Of a stretch of DNA of 40,786 nucleotides, positions 16,846 to 27,176 are shown piece after piece (position 1 is the first letter of the stretch; each line of letters opens with the position of its first letter). This DNA is from Verrucomicrobiales bacterium (lineage in GTDB: Bacteria; Verrucomicrobiota; Verrucomicrobiia; Limisphaerales; UBA9464): the NCBI GenBank assembly GCA_005805505.1, contig SYMJ01000241.1, forward strand, positions 1 through 40,786, read 5' to 3'. The notes beneath the pieces were generated by a model. The model was not told the origin of the DNA. It did not search any database and saw only the letters and a list, made by a program, of their open reading frames with translations. Made by a program: the position numbers and the translations under genes.

Positions 16846-18000
16846 TCAGAGAACTTCGAGGTACAGAGCTCGCAAGTCTTCGATAGTGACTGGCACGGCA
16901 TTGGTCCGGTGGCAGGGGTCTTCCCAGGCCTGGGCCACCAGTGCGTCGAGATGCTCGGGGCGCACCCCGTGCTGCGAGAGCTTCTTATTCAAGCCCAACC
17001 CCGCCAAGAAGGACTCCACGAAGGCGATCGTAACTTGGTCTACTTCGACGTCGGAGAGTTTGACTACCTCCAGCCCAGCGGCCTGTCCCACACGTCGGTA
17101 TATCCCCGGACGGCGCGCACTACAGAAACGCATGCTGGCCACCAAGCACAGGGCGTTGGCCAATCCATGGTGCATTCCGCAGATGGAAGACAGCGGGTGC
17201 GCCAATGAGTGGACCACTCCCAGATCCTTCTGAAAAGCCACAGCGCCCATGGCTGCCGCCACGAGCATATGGCCGCGGGCTTCCAGGTCCTTGCCATCGC
17301 GATACGCCTTGGGAAGCGCTTCAAAGATCAACCGAACCCCCTCGAGAGCAATGCCATCGCACATCGGATGGAAAGACGGACAGGTGAAGCTTTCGATGCA
17401 GTGGGTCAGTGCATCGGCCCCGGTCGCAGCGGTCAGGTGAGGCGGCAATCCCACCGTCAGCGCTGGGTCCAGGATCACCAGTTTGGCCAACATTTCAGGA
17501 TTGAAGAGCACCGCCTTACGGTGAGTGGAATCGAGGGTGATCACTGAGCTGCGCCCCACCTCACTACCAGTGCCCGCGGTGGTGGGGATGGCCACCAACG
17601 GCAGCAGGCCACTCCAGTCGGACTCCTCGTAGAACTTCGAGAGATCGTAGCCGGGGCGAAGCGCCAACAGACGCGCGGCCTTACCGGCATCCAAGGGGCT
17701 TCCACCGCCAATGGCGATCACCCCGTCGCACTGATGATCCCTCAGAGCGGCGGCCGCCTGACGCACATCTTCCTCGACCGGATTGGGATGAACCCCATCA
17801 AAGACGAACCACGTCTTGCCTTGATTATCGGCACCCATTACCGCAGCGAGCTGGGCGAAAGCATCGGTCTTCACCAGTCCCCCATCGGTGACCACGAGCG
17901 GACGGTGCACACCCAGTTTAACTAGGGCAGCCGGCAATTCAGCCAGCGCGCCAGCGCCGTAGAGAGTTCGAGTCGGGAAAGAAAAGGCAGTCAGGCTCAT
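16846..18000 (-). CDS. Iron-containing alcohol dehydrogenase
   Basis: 384 aa; IAIGGGSPLDAGKAARLL, PTTAGTGSEVGRSSVIT, GVVHSLAHPLSSICGMHHGLANAL metal-binding His motifs. Confidence 0.93.
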   Translation of the reverse strand: MSLTAFSFPTRTLYGAGALAELPAALVKLGVHRPLVVTDGGLVKTDAFAQLAAVMGADNQGKTWFVFDGVHPNPVEEDVRQAAAALRDHQCDGVIAIGGGSPLDAGKAARLLALRPGYDLSKFYEESDWSGLLPLVAIPTTAGTGSEVGRSSVITLDSTHRKAVLFNPEMLAKLVILDPALTVGLPPHLTAATGADALTHCIESFTCPSFHPMCDGIALEGVRLIFEALPKAYRDGKDLEARGHMLVAAAMGAVAFQKDLGVVHSLAHPLSSICGMHHGLANALCLVASMRFCSARRPGIYRRVGQAAGLEVVKLSDVEVDQVTIAFVESFLAGLGLNKKLSQHGVRPEHLDALVAQAWEDPCHRTNAVPVTIEDLRALYLEVL

Positions 18001-18049
18001 GTTGTTTAGGTCGAAGGAGATTGTTGCAATCGGGTCATTGGGCCAAGGG

Positions 18050-18793
18050 TCATCCCTGAACGAAATGGTGCAGAAAATTGTGCAAAATTTTCTGTCCCCA
18101 GGGTGTCGACTGCAAGTTGTCCAACACCTCGTCTAGATTAAAACGAACACGCGGGCGCCACAACTCGCGTCGTGGATTCCAAATTAAGCGAAGTATTTCA
18201 GGATCCGTCTCTGGGTGGAACTGGACCCCATGGAGCAGTTGCGTGGAGTCTTGAATTCCCTGAATTGGTGCAAAGGTGCCGGCCACCGTATGGGTCACCC
18301 CACTTGGAAGATCGGACACCACATCGGAATGGCTCGAGAGCACATCAAAGCTGTCTGGAATTTTATCAAACAACTTCGACATTCGACCAGCTGGAGTGAG
18401 TGTCACCGGAGTATTTCCCAGCTCCAGGCCTTGCGGATCTGGCGCCACCTTCGCTCCCAAAACTCGGGCCATGAGTTGGTGGCCATAGCACACCCCAAGA
18501 ACCGGCACCCCGGAATCTCGGCATCGAAGAATCCACTCGCCCAACTGCACGTTGACCGGGTCGTCATTCCAAGCATCTCGGGGCGAGCCACTGAGAATGA
18601 CCCCGTCCCATTCCGCCGGCGAATGCAACGGATTGATGTCCGATTCGACACCGACCCTGCACCACTCCACCGGCATAGATTTGGGAGTCCACCGGGTAAA
18701 CCAACCGCAGACATCCCGACGGAGATCCGGCTCCAAACCCGGCGGCCAAATCACCGAATCCACCAACAACACCCGTCTAGTGCGCATTGCCAT
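18050..18793 (-). CDS. Class I glutamine amidotransferase-like (gamma-glutamyl hydrolase type candidate)
   Basis: VLGVCYGHQLMARVLGAKV nucleophile elbow and GVQFHPETD catalytic His/Glu. Confidence 0.88.
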   Translation of the reverse strand: MAMRTRRVLLVDSVIWPPGLEPDLRRDVCGWFTRWTPKSMPVEWCRVGVESDINPLHSPAEWDGVILSGSPRDAWNDDPVNVQLGEWILRCRDSGVPVLGVCYGHQLMARVLGAKVAPDPQGLELGNTPVTLTPAGRMSKLFDKIPDSFDVLSSHSDVVSDLPSGVTHTVAGTFAPIQGIQDSTQLLHGVQFHPETDPEILRLIWNPRRELWRPRVRFNLDEVLDNLQSTPWGQKILHNFLHHFVQG

Positions 18794-18959
18794 TGTCTTC
18801 CAACAGGAAACGGCACCCGGTCAACCCATTGCCAGAGGATTCTCGCGACAAGCCAAACTAGACACTTTTGAAACCCTGAGCACCGACATTACTACTGAAG
18901 ACTTCCTCATCCTAAACAGTCCTAAACAGCCAGTCCCAATCAGCGATTCATCGAGAAAC

Positions 18960-19937
18960 TTACCCGAGCGCATCGACCCGTAGATCTCGAAGCGTCGACA
19001 GATCTGACCAAGGTGCACCACGGATAGGACGCGCCCCGTCTCGGCGTTTAGACCCAAAGGACGCACGGTATCGGAAGAAAACTGCATCAACGAACTTGCG
19101 GGAGCCCAGCGCCACCCCATCGGTCAAGTGTCGGACCCTGAGTCGCAGGATTTCAGCCTCGCTCAACTTTCCTCCCTTCAAGAGCACCGAACGAATGGTT
19201 TCCCGATCCAATTCCCGCTTTGAGCTATGCCCACCAACGCCTGCCTGAACGAACATAGATTCCCTATAACGAGCTGCTGCTTGCCCCCAATTCGGCATCG
19301 AGAAAACCCTCATAATTCCTCGTTGCAAATCCCTTTGCCCTACCAAAGCCGCCGAGTAGCCGCAGAATCGATAATCCTTAGGATCACCCACCAGACCTGC
19401 CCGCACTGGATTGAGATCAATGTAAGCAGCGACCGTCCGCAAAGCCCTAGGCGAGTCCTCCACCAGCACACTTTTGAAGCGTTCCGCCCAAAGAGTACCA
19501 AAGCGTTCCGTCCGTCGATTGTACCAGCGACTGAAACGCTGTTTGAATTCCTTCATAAACACCGACACATCGCCCATTCGCCCTAGAAGCGTCTGGCGAA
19601 TGTGTCCCGGCATCTGGCCCTTGCCCTGCCCCATCATCGCATCCCGCGCCAGAACCACCAAAAAACCTTGCGACCCATAGAAACCTTCGGCCCTAAGGAA
19701 CAGCTCCTCATCACTCAACGCCACAGCCTTTGGAACCCGCAACAGCAGATGGAAATGATTCCCCATCATGCAATAAGTGATCACCTCCAACCCGCAGAAC
19801 CGAGCCAGCGGCATCAACAGATCCACCAACCGAGCCTTGCACAAATCATCCAGCAGCATCTGCCCGCCCACCGTCCGTGAAACGCAGTGGTAGACAGCAC
19901 CTTCAGAGCCCCCCCCTTTAATCCGCGCCAACCTCAT
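18960..19937 (-). mobile_element. REP-associated tyrosine transposase (RAYT, Y1_Tnp / TnpA_REP family)
   Basis: GAVYHCVSRTVGG N-terminus, HUH-type GNHFHLLLRVP, YIDLNPVRAGLV, FGTLWAERFKSVLVED motifs. Confidence 0.88.
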
Positions 19938-20055
19938 ATTTTGAAATCTAGACCCTGAGACCCAAGCAAGTCAAAAATATTGAACCTGTCACTTTATTTG
20001 GGTTTGACTGGTTGACTGTTGGGAACTGGTGCTCTATCGAATGCTCCTTCACTTT

Positions 20056-21297
20056 ATGAGGGTTTTAAATTCTTGGGTTTCGTTCGCTTTGGGTTCGTTG
20101 GTGGCTTTGTCTGCTTTCGGGGCGGATTGGCCTCAGTGGCGGGGTGATTCCCGCAGGGACCATTCTCCAGACAAGGGCTTGCTGGCTCAGTGGCCTCAGG
20201 AGGGGCCAAAACAGGTCTGGTCATTCAACAATGCAGGCTTGGGTTATGCCGGCTTCGCGATTGCGAAAAACTCTCTGTTCACAATGGGTCTGCGGGATGG
20301 ACAGGAATTTCTGATAGCAGTGGATGCTTCCACTGGAAAAGAATTGTGGAGCTCTTCAGCGGGCCAAAAATACCCGAATGGTTGGGGAGATGGCCCTCGA
20401 ATGACTCCGACGGTGGATGGTGATCGAGTCTTCGCAATCGGTGGACAGGGCTTGCTGATTTGCGTCGAGGCCAAGAACGGAAAATTAATCTGGTCCAAGA
20501 ATCTGGTGACCGATCTGGGCGGTCAGCTCCAAGATTGGGGTTATACGGAATCCCCACTGGTGGTGGGCGATATTGTGATCTGTACCCCGGGCGGAGCTCA
20601 GGGAACTCTCGCAGGGTTGGACAAATCCTCCGGTGCAGTCCGATGGCGCACTTCAGGGCTTACGGACAAGGCTCAGTATTCTTCTCCAATCTTGATCCAA
20701 CACGACGGCCAACCTCAGGTCGTCCAGTTGGTGATGAATCGCTTCTTCGGGGTTTCCCCCAAGGATGGCTCCGTTCTATGGAAGAAAGACTTTCCAGGAC
20801 GGGTGGCCGTCATTCCTACCCCCATCTATGAGGACGGGATCGTTTATGTGACCGCTGGATATGGTGTGGGATGTGAGGCGGTTCGCCTGGGCACAAATAA
20901 CTCAATCGCTCCACTTTACTCCAACAAGGTGATGAAAAATCACCATGGCGGGGTTGTTTGCGTCGACGGATACCTTTACGGCCACTCCGACGGGGCCGGT
21001 TGGGTCTGCCAAGAACTCAAAACCGGCAAAGAAATATGGTCCCACAAGGGTTTTGGGAAGGGATCAGTCACCTACGCCGATGGAAAGCTCATTTGCCTCG
21101 ATGAGCGCAATGGGGATGTCGCTCTGGTGGAGGCCAGTATTCAGGGGTGGAAGGAGTTGAGCCGCTTCAAACTGGCTCCTCTGAGCTCCAAACGGAGTTC
21201 TCAGGGGGGGATTTGGCCGCACCCGGTCGTCGTCAACGGACGACTCTACCTGCGCGATCAGGAGTTGCTCCATTGCTTCAACGTGAAGTCCCCGTGA
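20056..21297 (+). CDS. Secreted PQQ-like beta-propeller repeat protein
   Basis: Signal peptide then ADWPQWRGDSRRDHSPDKGLLAQWPQEGPKQVWSF; repeated LIAVDASTGKELWS / LICVEAKNGKLIWSKNL blades. Start uncertain (20029-20056). Confidence 0.85.
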   Translation: MRVLNSWVSFALGSLVALSAFGADWPQWRGDSRRDHSPDKGLLAQWPQEGPKQVWSFNNAGLGYAGFAIAKNSLFTMGLRDGQEFLIAVDASTGKELWSSSAGQKYPNGWGDGPRMTPTVDGDRVFAIGGQGLLICVEAKNGKLIWSKNLVTDLGGQLQDWGYTESPLVVGDIVICTPGGAQGTLAGLDKSSGAVRWRTSGLTDKAQYSSPILIQHDGQPQVVQLVMNRFFGVSPKDGSVLWKKDFPGRVAVIPTPIYEDGIVYVTAGYGVGCEAVRLGTNNSIAPLYSNKVMKNHHGGVVCVDGYLYGHSDGAGWVCQELKTGKEIWSHKGFGKGSVTYADGKLICLDERNGDVALVEASIQGWKELSRFKLAPLSSKRSSQGGIWPHPVVVNGRLYLRDQELLHCFNVKSP

Positions 21298-21415
21298 CGG
21301 TCTCTGGATTGAAGATCAATGACCGGTAGGCCTCTATCTCTCTATTGGCCGACTCTTCTTCCCCTGCTCCTTTTGGCTTGCTCCGCCGATTCCCCACCCA
21401 CTAGGCCACTGTTCA

Positions 21416-22249
21416 TTACTCCCGCGAGGCATGAAGGTCGCACCAAAACTCGCGTCCATGGGAGGTCCAGTGCCGATAATGGCGGTGCCACAGGGCTTTG
21501 ACCGCATCACCGGACACCCATGTTCCCGTCAGGTTTGATCCAAAATCGCCTGAGGAACCGATCGGAAAATCACGACCCGGAAACCGCCGGGACCGCTGCC
21601 CCAATGCCCGGATCCGTTGATAACCCGCCAGTTTGCGGATGAGGCGGAATGGCCACGCCCGATGCGCCGTCAGGATTCTGGGAAATTGTGCCGTCCAACC
21701 CAATGGCCCAGACCAATCGTCGATCGGAAGCAATGAACTTTGCTCCACTAGCATAAATCGTCGGTAGCCCAGCGCCTCACAAGCATCCACCAAGGCCACA
21801 TCGGAGACCTCCACCGACAGGTAATCGGGCAAGCCCACTTCGCGGAGTCCATCGAGGCAGAAATGGTCAGCACTTTCGATGTCCACTTTGAGGTAGTGCG
21901 GAACCCCGTGTTGACGCAGTAGATCTCCAAAGCGGAGGGCGGGCACTGTCACCTTCCGATGCCGATGGCCGCCGCGAGCCGCGCTGGCCACGTCGAGTGC
22001 GCTCCATTCCGGATGATCTTCGTTGATCCAGAACTCCACTTCGCCAGGTTCTCCCGCCACGGCCACGTTCTGAATCACCAACCGGCCATCGCGAACGGCT
22101 TCTGGAAAACGGGCCGCTACTTGACCACAGAAAGCCTCGTTGGCCTCAACGGCAACGACTCTGAAACCGCATTCGAGATAGAATCCCGCGTCGTCACCAT
22201 TGTTCATCCCCACATCAAAGATGAGGTCCGGAGTGGGTGACGTGTTCAT
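21416..22249 (-). CDS. FkbM-family methyltransferase
   Basis: LIFDVGMNNGDDAGFYLECGFRVVAVEANEAFCGQV SAM motif; YLKVDIESADHFCLDGL typical of FkbM. Confidence 0.9.
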   Translation of the reverse strand: MNTSPTPDLIFDVGMNNGDDAGFYLECGFRVVAVEANEAFCGQVAARFPEAVRDGRLVIQNVAVAGEPGEVEFWINEDHPEWSALDVASAARGGHRHRKVTVPALRFGDLLRQHGVPHYLKVDIESADHFCLDGLREVGLPDYLSVEVSDVALVDACEALGYRRFMLVEQSSLLPIDDWSGPLGWTAQFPRILTAHRAWPFRLIRKLAGYQRIRALGQRSRRFPGRDFPIGSSGDFGSNLTGTWVSGDAVKALWHRHYRHWTSHGREFWCDLHASRE

Positions 22250-22702
22250 TGGGGGAAAAGCTAATGACGCCCGCGCTTGGAGAACAGATTTTTGGTAAGA
22301 GCACCGGGCTCCACGAATCGAACCTCGGAAACCAGATCGTAAATCGGCGAAGGGGCGACTGATTGAGCCCCAGATCAGCTAGCAGCCCGATTTCCCACCG
22401 GCACGAAAAGCGACAATCAGCCATCAAGTCTGTTTAACGCACCGTTATCCACCATTTGTTCAAATCCATACTTATCAGCGTCAAAATTTTCCTAGTACTG
22501 CGACCTCCCTTGACTTGAAGCGCACCGGCTGAAATCTCGTAACCCAAGGTTCATGCAATCGTGACACTCCATAAAATCGCTTTTTAAATTTCCGGCATCG
22601 CCTGGTAGGCGAATCGTCAGAAACAAAGGCGTTTTGGGGGAAAACGGGGTCCATCGGCTACTAACCCGGCCGGCGGTATCTGAGGCAAACCTTGTAACAA
22701 CC

Positions 22703-25700
22703 ATGAAACGCAAAATCCTAAAACTGACGGGAATGCTAGCGCTGATCGCAAGCGCGGCGCCGACCTTGACTGCGGACTACGCATCAACGGTCTCCAACCT
22801 CAAGCCGGTCGCCTTCTGGCGCCTGAATGAGACCACGCAACCTCCCGCTGCTGACGTAGCGGTGAACGCCGGTTCCCTGGGCAACGCTGCCGTTGGTTAC
22901 TATTTGGGGACAGCCCAGCACCCGGTTCCAGGCGCACTCAATGGCCGCACCGACAGCGCCGTGGGCTTCGATGCCACTGCCAACTCGGTGACCATGGTAC
23001 CCTACATGCCGGAAATGAATCCCAAGGCCCCCTTCACGGTGGAAGCCTGGCTGAGCCCGAATATCGAGCACGCTGTGGGATCCGGCACCCTGACTTGCGC
23101 CATCTCTAGCGGCCAATTTGCCGCCCCCCGCACCGGTTGGTTAATCTACCAATCTGAGAGCGGTTGGAACCTCCGCATGTACAACAACAACGGAACGGCC
23201 ACCTCGGTGAACATCAGTGGTGGAACGGCTCCCGTGTCTGGAATGTGGTACCACGTGGCGGCGGTTTACGACGGTGCGACCGCCAAGTTGTTCGTCAACG
23301 GTGCCAAGGCGGCTGAAGCAGCCCAAACTAGCTATGTGCCCGGCCAATCAGGCGGTTTCGCTATTGGCGGCCGCGCGGACGGTTCCTTCTGGTGGAATGG
23401 TTCCGCCGATGAAGTGGCTCTCTACAGCAAAGCCCTGACGGCTGAAGAAGTCTCCGCTCACTACGCCAACGGCACCGCCACCAGCCCGAGCGCCACCTAC
23501 CAGAGCCTCGTTCTGGCCCAGGCTCCCATCGCCTACTACCGACTGAACGAAGGAGCCTACACGGCACCGGCCAGTGTGCCTCCGGCCGCCAACACCGGAA
23601 CGGCGGGCGCTGCCATCGCAGGTTCCTACAACCCCGGCATGAAGGCGGGCGCGGAGGCCCCAAAGCCCCCGATTTACACCGGGCTCGAAGCCTCCAACGT
23701 CGGTGGCGGGTTCAATGGTGCGGCCGGCTACGTCGGCACTCCGTTCCAGATGAATGACCTGACCGAATTCACCATGATGGGCTGGATCCAGCGCGGAGCC
23801 ATTAAGAGCGGTCGTGGCGGCTACTTCGGCCAGAACGACCTGCTCGAGTTCGGCGACGTGGATGGCGGTGCCAACATCGAGCTGTGGGTCAACGCCCGGG
23901 GCGGCAACATCAAGGCTGCTTATCCCTTCAAGGACAACGATTGGGGCCACTTCGCCGTCATCGGCAGCGCCACCTCCACCGTCCTGTATGCCAACGGCAA
24001 AGAAATCGGCCGTCTGAGTGGCCCGGTGGCCAGCTACGGCACCAGCAGCTTCAACTTCAATATCGGCGGAGGCGGCATCTTCAACGCGGCCGGCGACTAC
24101 TTCAAAGGCAACATCGATGAAGTCGCGGTTTTCGATAAGGCGCTGAGTGCGGCCGACATCCAGTCGATTTACTTCTCGGCCAATGTGGCTCCGACCATCA
24201 CCCAGCAACCGACCCTCCCGAGCCGCACCCTCTATGCGGGTTACTCGGTCAGCTTGACGGCTGCCGCCAGCGGCACCCCACCGCTGACCTACCAGTGGCG
24301 CAAGGACGGCCAGAATCTGGCCGGCAAGACCTCGACCACCCTGTCGCTGACCGGCGTGACTGCAGCGGATGCAGGCGCCTATGACATCGTGGTGACGAGC
24401 ACCTACGGCTCCACCAGCAGCACCCCGGTCGCCCTGGTGGTGACGCCTGCCGACACAGTGGCTCCGACGCTCCAGTATGCGGCGGGCGTTGCCAGCTTCG
24501 ATAAGGTGCGGGTCTGGTTCTCGGAACCCTTGGATCCGACGACCGCTCAGTTGGCGGCCAACTACAAGATCGAAGGTCTCACCGTCACCGGTGCTGCCTT
24601 GAAGGCCCCGGCGGGCAGTATCGGCGACAACATCGTCGAACTGACGACCTCCAAGCAGACCGCCGGTCAGAGCTACAAGATCACGGTCACTGGCGTGAAG
24701 GATCAGATGGTACCCGCCACCGCGATTGCCGCAAACTCGACGATCAGCTTTGGCTCCTGGCAACTGGCTTCCGGCGCGCTGCGCTTCGAGCACTACGACA
24801 ATCTCCCGAGCGCTAGCGACGCCGCCATTACAACCGCACTGGATGACCCCCGCGTGGTCGCCGGCACACCGACAACGCTCGGAACCATCACCGGTCGTTT
24901 CGACACCCGCACGGTGTTCCCGGATGACAGCCATGAAAACTACATGGCCCGAATCACCGGCTTCATCACCCCGACCGAGTCGGGTGACTACTACTTCTTC
25001 GTGGCCTCCGATGACGCATCCCGCGTTTATCTCAGCGCGAATGAAACGATGCCCAACCCGGCCACCGACACCCCGATCGTCAATGAACTGGGTTGCTGCA
25101 AAGGATTCCTGGAACCCGAATCGGGATCAACGCAAACCACGGCCGCCCCGATCAACCTGCTGGCCGGCAAGAAGTATGCGATCCTGACGCTGCTCAAGGA
25201 AGGCGGCGGCGGCGACTGGCTCAAGTTGGCTTGGCGCAAGTCCACCGATACCACTGCGTCGGCCGCATTGGCCCCCATCGAGGGCAAGTACCTTTCCACC
25301 TACGTGGATCCGAATGCCGAAGTGGAATTCACCAAGCAGCCGACCAATCAGGAGGGCGCTCTCTCCACTTCAGCGGTCAACTTCCTGACCCAGGCCTTCA
25401 CCTCCAGCGACGGCGGCTTCACGGTCACCAACACCACCCCAGAGCCTCCGGGCCCCTGGGTGTATGACCCGGCCAATGGCGTTTGGTCGGCCGACGGTTC
25501 CGTGGACGGTTGCGGCGGCCCTTACAACTCGCGCCTGAATTCGGCGACCTACACGGTGCCGGAGTCCCTGGCCGTGACCCTAAACTTCTCGCACCGCTAT
25601 TCCTTCGAGGGTGACTTCTATGATGGCGGCCAAGTGCTCGTCAGCGTCAACGGCGGGGCCTTCACCGTGGTTCCGGGTGACAACTTCACGGCCAATGGCT

Positions 25701-26341
25701 ATGCCAACAGCGTGATCCAGGGAAGCGGTGTCCTCAAGGGGCTGCGCGCCTTCAATGCGGATTCTGCGGGCTATGCGGCTGGCAGCTTCATCACCAGCTC
25801 CGCGATCCTTGGCACCTTTACCAAGGGCGACAAAATTGTGGTCCAATTCCTGGGCGGCTGGGACGACTGCTCCAAGGCCAGCACCCCGAGCTGGCAAATC
25901 AAGGAAGTCAAACTGACTGTCAGCTCGCCGCCCACCGCGGTGACCTTCGACGGCACCGCCAAGGTGACCCGCCAAGGTGTGGCCACCTCGTTCAGCTACC
26001 AATGGCAGCGCAACGACGGCTCAGGCTTCGTCGACATCGCCAACGCGACCGGCACCTCGTACCGGTTCTTCCCGACCACCCCGTCGGATATCGCCGCGAG
26101 CTACCGCCTGTTGGCGGGTGTCCCGGGCAAGATGGTCTCCAGCTCCGACGTGAAGGTCACTCCTCCGCGCCCGACGCTCTCGCTCAGCCGCACCGCCGAC
26201 GTGATCACAGTCACCTTCACAGGCAGCCTGCAGTCGTCCACCTCGCTCACCGGACCGTTCTCCAACGTGACCGGCGCGACGAGCCCCTACGCGGTGCCCG
26301 CCCCAACCGGCGGCAGCCTGTTCTTCCGCAGCATCAAGTGA
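22703..26341 (+). CDS. Large secreted LamG / Ig-like / PA14-like multidomain surface protein
   Basis: 1212 aa from MKRKILKLTG signal peptide; two LamG-type repeats (SNLKPVAFWRLNET..., LAQAPIAYYRLNEG...), Ig-like domain PTITQQPTLPSRTLYAGYSVSLTAAASGTPPLTYQWRKDGQNL, PA14-like ARITGFITPTESGDYYFFVASDDASRVYLS. Confidence 0.9.
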   Translation: MKRKILKLTGMLALIASAAPTLTADYASTVSNLKPVAFWRLNETTQPPAADVAVNAGSLGNAAVGYYLGTAQHPVPGALNGRTDSAVGFDATANSVTMVPYMPEMNPKAPFTVEAWLSPNIEHAVGSGTLTCAISSGQFAAPRTGWLIYQSESGWNLRMYNNNGTATSVNISGGTAPVSGMWYHVAAVYDGATAKLFVNGAKAAEAAQTSYVPGQSGGFAIGGRADGSFWWNGSADEVALYSKALTAEEVSAHYANGTATSPSATYQSLVLAQAPIAYYRLNEGAYTAPASVPPAANTGTAGAAIAGSYNPGMKAGAEAPKPPIYTGLEASNVGGGFNGAAGYVGTPFQMNDLTEFTMMGWIQRGAIKSGRGGYFGQNDLLEFGDVDGGANIELWVNARGGNIKAAYPFKDNDWGHFAVIGSATSTVLYANGKEIGRLSGPVASYGTSSFNFNIGGGGIFNAAGDYFKGNIDEVAVFDKALSAADIQSIYFSANVAPTITQQPTLPSRTLYAGYSVSLTAAASGTPPLTYQWRKDGQNLAGKTSTTLSLTGVTAADAGAYDIVVTSTYGSTSSTPVALVVTPADTVAPTLQYAAGVASFDKVRVWFSEPLDPTTAQLAANYKIEGLTVTGAALKAPAGSIGDNIVELTTSKQTAGQSYKITVTGVKDQMVPATAIAANSTISFGSWQLASGALRFEHYDNLPSASDAAITTALDDPRVVAGTPTTLGTITGRFDTRTVFPDDSHENYMARITGFITPTESGDYYFFVASDDASRVYLSANETMPNPATDTPIVNELGCCKGFLEPESGSTQTTAAPINLLAGKKYAILTLLKEGGGGDWLKLAWRKSTDTTASAALAPIEGKYLSTYVDPNAEVEFTKQPTNQEGALSTSAVNFLTQAFTSSDGGFTVTNTTPEPPGPWVYDPANGVWSADGSVDGCGGPYNSRLNSATYTVPESLAVTLNFSHRYSFEGDFYDGGQVLVSVNGGAFTVVPGDNFTANGYANSVIQGSGVLKGLRAFNADSAGYAAGSFITSSAILGTFTKGDKIVVQFLGGWDDCSKASTPSWQIKEVKLTVSSPPTAVTFDGTAKVTRQGVATSFSYQWQRNDGSGFVDIANATGTSYRFFPTTPSDIAASYRLLAGVPGKMVSSSDVKVTPPRPTLSLSRTADVITVTFTGSLQSSTSLTGPFSNVTGATSPYAVPAPTGGSLFFRSIK

Positions 26342-26364
26342 TCTAGCGGAAACGGTTTCTTACA

Positions 26365-26395
26365 GCCCGGGAAGGTTCGCCTTCCCGGGCTTTTT
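26365..26395 (+). terminator. Rho-independent terminator of the LamG gene
   Basis: GCCCGGGAAGG-TTCG-CCTTCCCGGGC-TTTTT: perfect 11-bp stem, UUCG tetraloop, T tract, 24 nt after the stop. Confidence 0.95.
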
Positions 26396-26514
26396 GTCGC
26401 CTTAACGCCCCGATTGGACGAACCCCATCGCCGGGAGAGCCCTCTGCCCTAGCTAAAAATCTGGTCTCCCAGTTTGCCGACCCGATGGAGGCAAGCCATC
26501 TTTCAGGTCACGAC

Positions 26515-27165
26515 ATGATGATCACGTCCCCTGAGCAACTCCTCGGTGCCCTGAATTGGCGCTACGCCACCAAGAAATTCAACGCATCGGCCCTCATCCC
26601 GGCCGAACTCTGGAACACCCTCGAAACAGCCCTCGTCCTAGCTCCTTCGAGCTTCGGCCTGCAGCCGTGGAAATTTGTGGTGGTCACCGATCCCCAGGTT
26701 AAAGCCCAGCTGGTGCCCCATTCTTGGGGACAATCCCAACCGGCCGACTGCTCTCACATGGTGGTTTTTGCGGTTAAAACCGGTCTGGATCAGGGCCATG
26801 TGGATCAATTTTTGGCCCGTCAAATCGAAGTCCGCGGCGGATCCTTGGAGGCCTTGGCCGGCTACCGCGGCATGATGCTGGGAAGCCTTCAGAAAGCGGC
26901 CGATGCGGGCTACCTCGACGTCTGGCAAACCCATCAGCTCTACATCGCGCTGGGGCAGTTCATGACGGCGGCGGCATTGCTGGGTGTAGATACTTGCCCG
27001 ATGGAAGGCATCGCTCCGGTAGAATACGACCGAATCCTGGGACTCACCGATTCCGGCTACAAAACCGTGGTCGCCTGTGCAGCGGGTTATCGCGCGGATG
27101 ACGATAAATATGCGTCCCAGAAGAAGGTCCGCTTTCCCGTCTCCGAGGTAGTGAAGCACGTCTGA
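26515..27165 (+). CDS. Nitroreductase-family NAD(P)H-dependent oxidoreductase
   Basis: LLGALNWRYATKKFNASALIP, LAPSSFGLQPWKFVVVTDP, GVDTCPMEGIAPVEYDRIL (NfsB-like). Start could be 26485. Confidence 0.9.
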   Translation: MMITSPEQLLGALNWRYATKKFNASALIPAELWNTLETALVLAPSSFGLQPWKFVVVTDPQVKAQLVPHSWGQSQPADCSHMVVFAVKTGLDQGHVDQFLARQIEVRGGSLEALAGYRGMMLGSLQKAADAGYLDVWQTHQLYIALGQFMTAAALLGVDTCPMEGIAPVEYDRILGLTDSGYKTVVACAAGYRADDDKYASQKKVRFPVSEVVKHV

Positions 27166-27176
27166 GTGTCGACCAC

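Noticed and set aside
21319-21501. 60-aa plus-strand ORF with a lipobox-like LLLLACSAD
   Set aside because: The leader looks tempting, but the ORF runs into the antisense FkbM 3' end with no further domain; too short to support without homologs.
23348-24934. 528-aa minus-strand ORF
   Set aside because: Antisense to the LamG gene; arises from strong third-position GC bias; composition (Gly/Arg/Val-rich) has no recognisable domain.
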